Positions 57,424 to 64,000 of a stretch of 64,000 nt of DNA are shown one piece after another (position 1 is the stretch's first letter; each line of letters starts with the position of its first letter). The notes under the pieces are model-generated. The model worked only from the letters and a program-made list of their open reading frames with translations, was not told the DNA's origin and searched no databases. Origin of the DNA: JAFGUB01 sp050305515 (lineage in GTDB: Bacteria; Campylobacterota; Campylobacteria; Campylobacterales; Sulfurimonadaceae); contig JBNLFL010000021.1 of NCBI GenBank assembly GCA_050305515.1, forward strand, positions 71,179-135,178. Reading direction: 5' to 3'. Position numbers and translations under genes: made by a program.

Positions 57424-59352
57424 TCAGGAATCTTTTTCATCGTCTCCGAATACTGCATAAAACTCGCGTGACTCCTGCTTGGCTCGATACATGGCATGGT
57501 CCGCCCGGTTAAGCAGCATGTCCCCTTCTTCACCGTGATCGGGATAGATGCTGATACCGATACTGATAGAAGGCGTGACGGCGGTATCACCCACAAAGAG
57601 CGGTTTGGAAATCATCCCGATCAGTTTTTTTGCCACTTCAACTGCCGCGTCACTGTTTGAGATGTCACGCAGAATGATGGCAAATTCATCCCCGCCCAGA
57701 CGGGCGACCGTATCTTCTTCCCGTACGTTTTTTTGTAATCTCTCCGCAACAGCCTGCAGCAGTTTGTCACCCGCTTTATGTCCCATGGTATCGTTAATGG
57801 GTTTGAAACTGTTGAGATCCAGAAAAAATACGGCAAGCTTGTGCCGGTTTCGTTTGGCAGTGTGTATGGCCTGAGTGAGATTGTCATGAAAGTACATGCG
57901 GTTCGGTAACGCCGTCAGCGCATCATGGTTCGCCAGATGCGTCAACTGCTCTTCATACTCTTTACGCTTGCTGATGTCAGAGAAAACAGACACATAACCT
58001 AAAAATTCATCTTTGTTGTTTCTAACCGCTGTGATACTCTGTAGCGTAGCGAAATACTCACCGTTCTTGCGGCGGTTATTAAGCTCGCCGTACCAGCTTC
58101 CCGTTTCAGAAATACTCTTCCACATCCTCTGATAAAACGCTTTATCATGAGTGCCCGACTGTAAAATTCCCGGATCTTTTCCAATGACCTCGTCACTGCG
58201 GTATCCCGTGATTTTTGTAAAGGTTGAGTTCACCCGGATCAGACGGTTTTCAGCATCCGTAATCATAATGCCTTCATGGGTATGGTCGAACACCAGTGCC
58301 GCTTCACGCAATGCCAGTTCATCCTCTTTCAGCTGGGTAATATCTTCCACACTGGACCAGATGTAGCGTTCGCCGTCATTCGCAATCATACGACCGGAGA
58401 GGCGTACATCTCGCATGGTTCCGTCTTTTCGGACATACTCTTTTTCATAGGGACCATACATACCTTGTGAATAGAGTTTTTTGAGTTGATCTTCCTCATC
58501 TTTAAGATATTTTTTTGGAGTGATATCCCAGTAACTTCGTGTGTATATCTCTTCTTCCGTATATCCGACAAGTTTCAAAAATGCAGGATTCACATCAATC
58601 AGAGTGCCATTCATCCGCGTTAATACGAGGCCAATGGGCGATGTATCAAAGAGCATACGGTTGTAGCGGCGCTCATTCTCTATCTGTGCGGAAAGCGGAT
58701 TCATAAACCGCAATACAATCACGCTGCCGATACCAATGATAAACAGGGCGCCCAGTAAACCGAATGCTGCGGCATTAATGTAGGGCTCGCGGATCTCTGA
58801 AAGATCCATCTTGGCGACGATGCCCCATGAAGTTCCGGCGATAGGTGCGAAGGCAGCAAGAACAGTCGCACCCCGGTAATCCCGTCCAACAATGGTGCCG
58901 GAATCTCCCTTGAGTGCACGACGCATGGGCTCGGCAAAATCAGATTTTAGAGGAACTCCAAATGTTGTATCTTCGTTGCCATGACGGCGATGTAACAAAA
59001 AACGTATCCGCTCGCCCTCAAGAGTTCCCATCACGTATTCACCTGTTTTTCCGAATCCCTGAAACCGCTGTTGCGCTTCAATTAGCAACGATATCGTCAC
59101 GGACTCGATGTCAGAAACACTCTGTCGATGATCCTGCTTCACCAGATGCTCACGGATCACATTAACCATAATGGCACGACTTTGAAGCAGCTCGGTCAGA
59201 CGCATTCTCTGTTGCTGATACCCGATGCTGTAAAGCGCAAAAATCATGATGGCCATCAACACTAACAACACTACGCTGAGAATGGCAATAAGATAGTAAG
59301 GAGAACGACGGAGTTTACGATAATGAGCGTTAGTATACGAGCTGCCGTGCAT
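57424..59352 (-). CDS. CACHE-PAS-PAS-GGDEF diguanylate cyclase
   Basis: This 642-residue protein has membrane helices at about 18-40 and 208-228 bounding a periplasmic CACHE-like sensor (YVMGTLEGERIRFLLHRR; GTSWGIVAKMDLSEI). Two PAS domains follow (about 235-350 and 355-470), and a GGDEF domain with intact RLGGDEFAIIL (about 565). The conserved HDALTALPNR motif starts the cyclase domain. It is monocistronic, upstream of the MoxR gene. A 165-base gap (59353-59518) follows its start and shows only a hairpin near 59500. Confidence 0.92.
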   Translation of the reverse strand: MHGSSYTNAHYRKLRRSPYYLIAILSVVLLVLMAIMIFALYSIGYQQQRMRLTELLQSRAIMVNVIREHLVKQDHRQSVSDIESVTISLLIEAQQRFQGFGKTGEYVMGTLEGERIRFLLHRRHGNEDTTFGVPLKSDFAEPMRRALKGDSGTIVGRDYRGATVLAAFAPIAGTSWGIVAKMDLSEIREPYINAAAFGLLGALFIIGIGSVIVLRFMNPLSAQIENERRYNRMLFDTSPIGLVLTRMNGTLIDVNPAFLKLVGYTEEEIYTRSYWDITPKKYLKDEEDQLKKLYSQGMYGPYEKEYVRKDGTMRDVRLSGRMIANDGERYIWSSVEDITQLKEDELALREAALVFDHTHEGIMITDAENRLIRVNSTFTKITGYRSDEVIGKDPGILQSGTHDKAFYQRMWKSISETGSWYGELNNRRKNGEYFATLQSITAVRNNKDEFLGYVSVFSDISKRKEYEEQLTHLANHDALTALPNRMYFHDNLTQAIHTAKRNRHKLAVFFLDLNSFKPINDTMGHKAGDKLLQAVAERLQKNVREEDTVARLGGDEFAIILRDISNSDAAVEVAKKLIGMISKPLFVGDTAVTPSISIGISIYPDHGEEGDMLLNRADHAMYRAKQESREFYAVFGDDEKDS

Positions 59353-59497
59353 GGTTACACCCCTTATTCATTGGGTTGTTTGGAAACAGGCTTTTCATAA
59401 TAACGCAGTAAAAATAAAAGAAAGTCGGGGTTTGACGGAAGATAAACTTTTTAAGCCGTCTTTTTTATTAGGCTCTCCGAAAGGACACTTCTCCTAG

Positions 59498-59516
59498 ACG
59501 AGGGGGACTCCCCCTC
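59498..59516 (-). terminator. GC-rich hairpin after the NifQ-like gene
   Basis: GAGGGGG (59500-59506) and CCCCCTC (59510-59516) pair around a three-base loop, starting 3 bases after the NifQ-like stop. No T tract is seen, so the terminator call is tentative. Confidence 0.45.
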
Positions 59517-59518
59517 CA

Positions 59519-59851
59519 TCATGCGCTCATCTCCTTGACTCTACATGTAAAGCAGGTCAGCTGGTCGTTACATGTAGCGCATGCCGGGGCAACTGCTCCG
59601 ATCTCATCGTACAAAAACTTCTTCCAGAGCTTCTCTTTGGGTTTCTGCGCGGCGAGCGTGGGAAAGTTTTTGCTCATGAAGCGCCCCATCTCACTGCGGC
59701 TTTTAAATCCGAGGTCTTCATAGAGATGGTTCATCTCCAGCGAGACTTTTGCCACATGCGGGGCAAGAATGTATTTGGCATGTCCGTTAATGGCATGCGC
59801 CGCAAGAAGCTCGCGTACTGCGTCGTACATCAGTGTTTCATCCAGTGTCAT
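59519..59851 (-). CDS. NifQ-like protein
   Basis: This protein of 110 residues is taken from ATG 59851, overlapping the flavoprotein stop (ATGA region). The order LYEDLGFKSRSEMGRFMSKN, FPTLAAQKP, WKKFLYDE, then CATCNDQLTCFTCRV follows NifQ, whose C-terminal Cys cluster delivers molybdenum for FeMo-co. It is shorter than usual NifQ (about 170-180 residues) and the Cys pattern is shifted: CxxC-x5-C-x2-C instead of C-x4-C-x2-C-x5-C. Two near-copies of the genomic palindrome, CTACATGTAA and TTACATGTAG, encode the Thr-Cys pairs. Confidence 0.75.
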   Translation of the reverse strand: MTLDETLMYDAVRELLAAHAINGHAKYILAPHVAKVSLEMNHLYEDLGFKSRSEMGRFMSKNFPTLAAQKPKEKLWKKFLYDEIGAVAPACATCNDQLTCFTCRVKEMSA

Positions 59852-61077
59852 AATTCCATCTCCACCATTTTTCCCATTGTGATTTCGGCAATTTCGCGTC
59901 CGAAAGCAAAACATTTTTTCAGTTCATCCTCCGTGGGGATGAGCTTGACCTTGAACGGTGCTTCGGGAAGCCGGAACTTCAGCCCGCGCATTCGCTCATG
60001 CAGCATCTCGGGCGCTTCACCCGTCCAGCCGTACGAACCAAACGTCGCCCCAACCTTGCCCGCGCTCTCAAGGTAGCACATGCAGCTGAGAAGATCCCAC
60101 GCCGGTTTGACGGCATCGCCGTTGATGGTAGGCGACCCCAGAAGCACGGCATCGGACTCTTCGAGCAGGTCGATCATGTTATTCTCTTCAAGCGACGTAA
60201 GGTCGTACATGCTCGCAACGATGCCCTCAACGCTGTCGGCCCCTTCGGTAATCATCTGCGCCATGGCATGCGTGTTGTCGTAACTCGAAACGTAAAAAAC
60301 CGAAAGCATCTTCTTGCCGAACTCCGTTTTACGAAATTTGGCTTCACTGCTCCACTGCGCGTACTTGCTGATGTAATAATGCGGATTCGTACGCAAAATA
60401 GGGCCGTGAAGCGGTGCGATGGTTTTGATTTCATACTTTTCATACAGTTTCAGCGCCGCAAGGACATACTGTTTAAACGGACGCATGATATGGTCGTAGT
60501 AGTACTTGAACGCGTAGGAGAAGTCGCCGACCTCATCGTCGAACAGGCGCTCGTCATAGTAGTGGCTGCCGAAGACGTCGCCGCTGAAAAGAATCTGCTC
60601 TTCATGCAGGAAAGAGCTCATCGTGTCGGGCCAGTGCAGAAACGGCGTAGAAATAAACTCGATGGTCTTGTCGCCGAGAGAGATGGTTTTGCCAGTATTG
60701 GCAATCTCAAACGGGACATCCTCGCGGATCAGTGCCTTGAGCATCATCACCGCACGGCCTGAAATAATGAGCTTTGCCTGCGGGGCGCGCGCCATCAGTT
60801 CAAGCAGCGCACCGGAGTGGTCGGGTTCAAGATGATGCAGTACAATGTAGTGGATCTCTTCGTAATCGCACAGCAGTTCCACGCGCCTGAAAAAGCTCTC
60901 GCTGAACTCTTTTTTGACCGTATCCATAATGGCGACGCCTTCGCTGCCGCGGATCAGGTAGCTGTTGTAGGAGCTGCCGTTTGCCGTCTTCATGATGATG
61001 TCAAACGTACGGATCTTCGGATCAAATGCCCCGGTAAAATAGACATCCGGTGCGACCGGTACAATGGAACCCAGCAT
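59848..61077 (-). CDS. A-type flavoprotein (flavodiiron protein)
   Basis: This protein of 409 residues, from ATG 61077, has an N-terminal metallo-beta-lactamase domain with the diiron motif HHLEPDHSGAL and further His/Asp ligands (PFLHWPDTM, FSGDVFGSHYY, PLHGPIL). The C-terminal flavodoxin domain has VFYVSSYDNTHAMAQMI and LLGSPTINGDAVKPAW. Family members reduce O2 to water or NO to N2O. In a nif context it would remove O2 near nitrogenase, and the partner electron donor may be the adjacent 2Fe-2S ferredoxin. It overlaps the NifQ-like gene by four bases. Confidence 0.92.
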   Translation of the reverse strand: MLGSIVPVAPDVYFTGAFDPKIRTFDIIMKTANGSSYNSYLIRGSEGVAIMDTVKKEFSESFFRRVELLCDYEEIHYIVLHHLEPDHSGALLELMARAPQAKLIISGRAVMMLKALIREDVPFEIANTGKTISLGDKTIEFISTPFLHWPDTMSSFLHEEQILFSGDVFGSHYYDERLFDDEVGDFSYAFKYYYDHIMRPFKQYVLAALKLYEKYEIKTIAPLHGPILRTNPHYYISKYAQWSSEAKFRKTEFGKKMLSVFYVSSYDNTHAMAQMITEGADSVEGIVASMYDLTSLEENNMIDLLEESDAVLLGSPTINGDAVKPAWDLLSCMCYLESAGKVGATFGSYGWTGEAPEMLHERMRGLKFRLPEAPFKVKLIPTEDELKKCFAFGREIAEITMGKMVEMEL

Positions 61078-61078
61078 C

Positions 61079-61375
61079 CTAAAGCCTCTCATAGGAGATC
61101 ACGATCTCGCCTTCATCACTGAGAACGGTGCATTGGCACATCAGTCGTAAATCACGGATATCGCTCTCAAGCAGGGCGAGCGCACGCTCCTCTTTCTCGT
61201 TTTTCTGATTCAGGTAATCCATGCCGCTGCGCACATGCGCCACACAGGTGGTACAGTCGCCGACACGGCAGCCAAACTCCATGGAAGCACCGGACTTTTC
61301 GGCAATGCGCCGCAATGTCGTACCGGAGGGGGCTTTGATACGGAGATTGTCATCAAGCAAAACTACAATGGCCAT
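61079..61375 (-). CDS. 2Fe-2S ferredoxin
   Basis: This 98-residue plant-type-fold ferredoxin has GCRVGDCTTCVAHV (Cys residues of the 2Fe-2S cluster) and the fourth Cys in LRLMCQCTVL. Its stop precedes the flavoprotein ATG by 1 base, so it is cotranscribed with the flavoprotein and the NifQ-like gene. It resembles FeSII (Shethna protein)-type nif ferredoxins in setting, and may supply electrons to the flavoprotein or protect nitrogenase. Behind a GG-N10-GC promoter at 61402-61417. Confidence 0.88.
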   Translation of the reverse strand: MAIVVLLDDNLRIKAPSGTTLRRIAEKSGASMEFGCRVGDCTTCVAHVRSGMDYLNQKNEKEERALALLESDIRDLRLMCQCTVLSDEGEIVISYERL

Positions 61376-61401
61376 GAGTACTCCTTACATACTCACGGTT
61401 A

Positions 61402-61417
61402 TGCATTTTATATTCCC
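61402..61417 (-). promoter_or_regulatory. Sigma-54-type promoter of the ferredoxin-flavoprotein-nifQ operon
   Basis: GGGAATATAAAATGCA on the minus strand obeys GG-N10-GC and lies 27 bases from the ferredoxin ATG, nearly the same distance as the NifX operon promoter. The -12 element is ATGCA instead of TTGCA, so it is weaker evidence than 45675-45690. Confidence 0.45.
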
Positions 61418-61435
61418 GCAGACACTGACACCGCG

Positions 61436-62680
61436 CTAGATAGCCGGAAAAACCGCCCCGTCAACGGCTTTTAAAAAACGTACGATCTTTCCGATGTCAT
61501 CGTCGGTAATTTCGACACGCGTCTGGTGATTGGCCATAATCCGTATGGCTTCTTCAAGCGTTTTGACGCTGCCGTTGTGGAAGTAAGGTGCCGTTCGGAC
61601 AATATTGCGCAGCAGTGGCACCCGAAAATGACGTTTTTGACGGTCGCTTCCCAGATAGCCTCCGGTATTCGCAAAGGGATACACCTCATTTTTCAGTACC
61701 TCTTTGTCTATGCGGTAACCCTCCCTGTCGTGACATGAAAAACAGCCTTGCGTGGTCATCATTTGCAGCGCGGTATGTTCATCCTGGGCGTGAAAATAGC
61801 CTTCCCTCAGCAGTTGCACCCGCTTTTTCCCCAAGGCCTGTTCAAGATAAGCCCTGCGGTTTTCATCCGTAGATAAAATCGTACGTGCCGCTACGGTCGC
61901 GTTTTGCATCGCATCCAGAAACGCTTCGTAATGCGCTCTGACATCGGTGATGCTTTTGGCATCTGCCAGACTCCAGATATTATGGTGCATGATCGGAAAT
62001 TTTCTAAGCACCTGTCCCCCGAGTCCAATGCCGTTGTGGCACGAAGCACAGGCGTAGGTAATAAAGTGATGCAATCCCGCCTTCTCATCCGCATTTAGCG
62101 CATCAAGCTCACCCTCAAGAAAGGCATCGTAACGTCCGCGTGTCACCAGTGTCGCTTCATACGCAGCCAGGGCATCGACAACCCTCTCGAACGTCATGGC
62201 ATCATCCCCGAAAAGCGTTTGAAACATTGGGCGATAGCCCGAGTCTTCGAGAATACGCGCCTCGACCAGAGCGGGCGTGGAAGCCATTTCAAAGGGAGCC
62301 TGAATCGGACCTTTTGCCTGCTCTTCAAGCGTCTGGCTTCTCCCGTCCCAGAAAAAGTGTCTGGAGTAAACGGCATTGAGAATCGTAGGGGTGTTCAGAT
62401 GGTTTGGATTGCTTAGGCCCTCATGCCCGATGGCCGTGGGGCGGTTGTGGTCCGTTCCGCTGTTCTCGACCTCATGACAGCTGGCACAGCTAATATCGCG
62501 CCCCAGTGAGAGATTTTTATCGAAAAAAAGCTTTTTACCCAAAGCTACAGCGGCATCATTTTGCAGAACATCCGCTGCGGGAACGGGCCTGAGCCCCAGC
62601 TTCAACGCTTCCTGTCGTAACCCTTCATCATCTCCGAAAAGCTGAGAAAGAAGCAAAAGTACCGTGAAAAACATACGCAT
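61436..62680 (-). CDS. Di-haem cytochrome c peroxidase
   Basis: This protein of 414 residues starts at ATG 62680 (AAAAGGA upstream) with a signal peptide (MRMFFTVLLLLSQLFG). Haem motifs: SCASCHEVEN, ACASCHNGIG and CFSCHDREGY, i.e. three CXXCH, one more than the classic two. The typical GKKLFFDKNLS and FFWDGRSQTLEEQAKGPI segments are present. It is a periplasmic peroxidase/MauG-family enzyme distinct from the operonic one at 4776. A TGTGA-N6-TCACA palindrome lies 50 bases upstream. It is a single gene. Confidence 0.9.
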   Translation of the reverse strand: MRMFFTVLLLLSQLFGDDEGLRQEALKLGLRPVPAADVLQNDAAVALGKKLFFDKNLSLGRDISCASCHEVENSGTDHNRPTAIGHEGLSNPNHLNTPTILNAVYSRHFFWDGRSQTLEEQAKGPIQAPFEMASTPALVEARILEDSGYRPMFQTLFGDDAMTFERVVDALAAYEATLVTRGRYDAFLEGELDALNADEKAGLHHFITYACASCHNGIGLGGQVLRKFPIMHHNIWSLADAKSITDVRAHYEAFLDAMQNATVAARTILSTDENRRAYLEQALGKKRVQLLREGYFHAQDEHTALQMMTTQGCFSCHDREGYRIDKEVLKNEVYPFANTGGYLGSDRQKRHFRVPLLRNIVRTAPYFHNGSVKTLEEAIRIMANHQTRVEITDDDIGKIVRFLKAVDGAVFPAI

Positions 62681-62729
62681 GAACAATCCTTTTTACTCTG
62701 GATTGTATGCCAATGGCAACGGCGGCGTC

Positions 62730-62745
62730 TGTGACTTCAGTCACA
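62730..62745. promoter_or_regulatory. CRP-type operator TGTGA-N6-TCACA
   Basis: TGTGACTTCAGTCACA is a perfect palindrome matching the CRP/FNR-superfamily consensus, overlapping the 3' end of the methyltransferase-like gene and upstream of the peroxidase gene. A second palindrome, TGCCAATGGCA, lies at 62708-62718. It may bind a CRP/FNR-like regulator of the peroxidase. Confidence 0.55.
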
Positions 62746-63432
62746 CAAAGAGTTCTCCGGACGCCGAATCTGCATCATGTATCCGCCGCCGGGCTGGAAC
62801 TCAAACGGCACCTTGCGGATTGATGCATCAAAGCGTTCCTGCACCGCACGGACAAAAGGCGAGAAGTGTTCGTTCTCATGTTGGCGGCTGTTATTGAAAT
62901 CGATCAGCGGAAAGATGCGTACCTCTTTGGCAACGCGCAGCATTTCAGTGATTGCATCGATATGAAATGCCAGATCGAGCCGGTCATCATAAACAAAAAG
63001 CAGATGGCTGCTCAGTAACAGATCGAAGCTCTCATCGGGATACTCCAGCAGGGGCAGCCGTCCGTAACGGTAGCGGCGACAGTTGTAGTCCGCTTCAAAA
63101 CGCTCCAGCGCGCTTTCCCGGCACCGGCGATGGCCCTCAAGCGAACCGTAAAAAGTGAAGTTGTGTCCCTGCATCCACGCAGTATCTTTGTATATCAGCT
63201 CAATGGAGCGGCGGGCATGGGCGAGCAGATCGTCACGCGAAAACTCATAAAGCAGATCACACCCCTGCGCGCTGACGCCCTTTCGGTTGGCCACTGCCAC
63301 AAAACCGCTTACACCGCTGGGACAATCGAGCACCTTCAGACCATGCATCGCCTCAATGTCCAGATTGAAAAAAGCGACATACTCCTCAAATGTACGTCCC
63401 GTTACCAAAAAATCGTCCAGTTGTAACGCCAT
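62737..63432 (-). CDS. SAM-dependent methyltransferase-like protein
   Basis: This 231-residue protein has a class I methyltransferase motif I (LKVLDCPSGVSGFVAVA, about residues 33-49) and post-motif elements ESFDLLLSSHLLFVYDD and AITEMLRVAKEVRIFPLID. The acidic residue after motif II is weak. No substrate can be assigned; the central region is rich in Arg, Tyr and Cys. It lies alone between two promoter-like regions, with a candidate 19-residue leader peptide upstream at 63496-63555. Confidence 0.7.
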   Translation of the reverse strand: MALQLDDFLVTGRTFEEYVAFFNLDIEAMHGLKVLDCPSGVSGFVAVANRKGVSAQGCDLLYEFSRDDLLAHARRSIELIYKDTAWMQGHNFTFYGSLEGHRRCRESALERFEADYNCRRYRYGRLPLLEYPDESFDLLLSSHLLFVYDDRLDLAFHIDAITEMLRVAKEVRIFPLIDFNNSRQHENEHFSPFVRAVQERFDASIRKVPFEFQPGGGYMMQIRRPENSLCD

Positions 63433-63495
63433 GGGAAATCCCTTAAAATAAAAAAATCGTGCTTGCTTTGGAAATTGGAATTTAAAAAAGAAGAA

Positions 63496-63555
63496 TCAGG
63501 CGTTACGCCAGCAGAGCATACCGCAGATTTGTGAGAGAAGGTAATTGCGATTCAC
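63496..63555 (-). CDS. Possible 19-residue leader peptide
   Basis: A GTG at 63555 with AAGGAG seven bases upstream opens a short frame, MNRNYLLSQICGMLCWRNA, ending at TGA. It lies about 64 bases before the methyltransferase-like gene. The Cys-Trp residues and good RBS make a leader or small peptide possible, but so short a frame can arise by chance. Confidence 0.3.
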   Translation of the reverse strand: MNRNYLLSQICGMLCWRNA

Positions 63556-63610
63556 GTATGCTCCTTGTTTGGCGATTCAGTACTTTAAAACATTTGTGTA
63601 AACAAGTCAA

Positions 63611-63847
63611 TTACTCATTGACAGATTTGGAGGCGATGGTAACGGCAAGCCTGCGTGCAAACGGAAAAACCATTAAAATTGTGGGAAAAGCAATCGCGTA
63701 GGCGATAATCCATGCATGCAGCCAGATGCCTGCAAACCCCGGAACCATCCCCAGATTAATGAAAGTAATGGCTCCCGACATAATGAAACTCATAAAACCT
63801 GAGAGCAAAAATGCCTGAACCTGTTGCAGATATTTTGCAGAAATCAT
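63611..63847 (-). CDS. DUF2798 membrane protein
   Basis: This protein of 78 residues is taken from ATG 63847 (AGGTTCCTTC lies upstream on the minus strand). It has two membrane helices (about 13-33 AFLLSGFMSFIMSGAITFIN; 40-62 GFAGIWLHAWIIAYAIAFPT) and the family's PxxRRLxxxI end. DUF2798 proteins are small, two-helix inner-membrane proteins of unknown function. Confidence 0.8.
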   Translation of the reverse strand: MISAKYLQQVQAFLLSGFMSFIMSGAITFINLGMVPGFAGIWLHAWIIAYAIAFPTILMVFPFARRLAVTIASKSVNE

Positions 63848-63893
63848 GAAGGAACCTCTCTTATACCAACCACCATTAACTATAGCGACGCAA

Positions 63894-63992
63894 GAGTGAA
63901 AAGAAGCGTTTAGCTGCAAGGAAGTGATGTGAAGCCCTGCTTGTTGCAGGGCGAACAGCACTGACGCCGCAGATGAATGCTTCTTTTCACTC
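63894..63992. repeat. 99-base element bounded by a 14-base perfect inverted repeat
   Basis: GAGTGAAAAGAAGC (63894-63907) and GCTTCTTTTCACTC (63979-63992) are exact reverse complements. A second perfect stem, GCCCTGC-TTGTT-GCAGGGC (63934-63952), sits near the centre. No open frame spans it. It could be a small structured RNA, a mobile element end or a boundary hairpin; the stretch from 63848 to 64000 has no gene. Confidence 0.55.
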
Positions 63993-64000
63993 CCGAAGGG

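Noticed and set aside
59541..59577. CTACATGTAA/TTACATGTAG as a separate inverted repeat element
   Set aside because: They are reverse complements of each other, but both encode Thr-Cys of the NifQ-like Cys cluster, so protein constraint is an adequate explanation.
63894..63992. An attC site at the right end
   Set aside because: There is no GTTRRRY/RYYYAAC core pair (GTTTAGC is off-consensus) and the outer arms are unlike attC.
1..64000. CRISPR array, tRNA, rRNA, transposase or prophage genes
   Set aside because: No regularly spaced repeats, cloverleaf-like sequences, rRNA segments, DDE transposase motifs or phage structural proteins were seen on either strand.

Overview
The window looks like a chromosomal segment of a free-living, chemolithotroph-like Campylobacterota (epsilonproteobacterium; Sulfuricurvum/Sulfurimonas-like is my guess, not a demonstrated assignment). 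The evidence is the gene repertoire: RNase J, ThyX, a malate:quinone oxidoreductase, a CcoS-like peptide, hemerythrin, many c-di-GMP enzymes, di-haem peroxidases and a nitrogen-fixation accessory cluster. Genes are dense, often overlapping by 4-8 bases, with RBSs of the GGAG type. I saw no tRNA, rRNA, CRISPR array or transposase.

Region 1-4360 is foreign and visibly AT-richer: a broken rhodanese fragment and a relic of a fur-like gene, a run of AGGACA/TGTCCT palindromes, then plus-strand cassette-type genes separated by attC-like sites (an integron cassette array; no integrase is in the window). The first pair of genes is a small trypco/Pepco-like protein and a zinc metallopeptidase. Region 4423-11847 is a seven-gene minus-strand iron-type operon behind two Fur boxes: imelysin, di-haem oxidoreductase, second imelysin, fatty-acid-hydroxylase-like protein, porin, di-haem peroxidase and a minimal Fur-like regulator.

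Region 12032-43720 is mostly core chromosome: a GGDEF-EAL protein; an operon with aroC, rnc, rnhA, a LapB-like TPR protein and a beta-propeller protein; a DraG-like hydrolase; a glycosyltransferase and mqo; recJ-pyrG; a Kef-type antiporter; rlmN-hisF; ksgA-rnj; thyX; and the thrS-infC-rpmI-rplT set, into which a macro-domain gene is inserted.

Region 43924-61375 carries nitrogenase-related accessory genes but not nifHDK: NifX-family proteins, three tandem 2[4Fe-4S] ferredoxins, a molbindin-like Mop protein, a Sel1-NifU fusion, a NifQ-like protein, an A-type flavoprotein, a 2Fe-2S ferredoxin, two sigma-54-type promoters, and a MoxR ATPase with a VWA/metallopeptidase partner whose operon contains a paralogue of a gene in the NifX operon. 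Three PAS/CACHE-GGDEF proteins are interleaved. The right end has another di-haem peroxidase, a methyltransferase-like protein, a DUF2798 membrane protein and a large hairpin element.

The most striking signal is not a gene. The exact 10-bp palindrome TTACATGTAA occurs 20 times between positions 4365 and 54007, against a chance expectation well below one. Nine copies are intergenic; the others sit in genes almost always as the tripeptide Leu-His-Val with the Leu codon TTA. It is absent from the foreign cassette region. This looks like a HIP1-like iterated palindrome and is my main candidate for an undescribed system.
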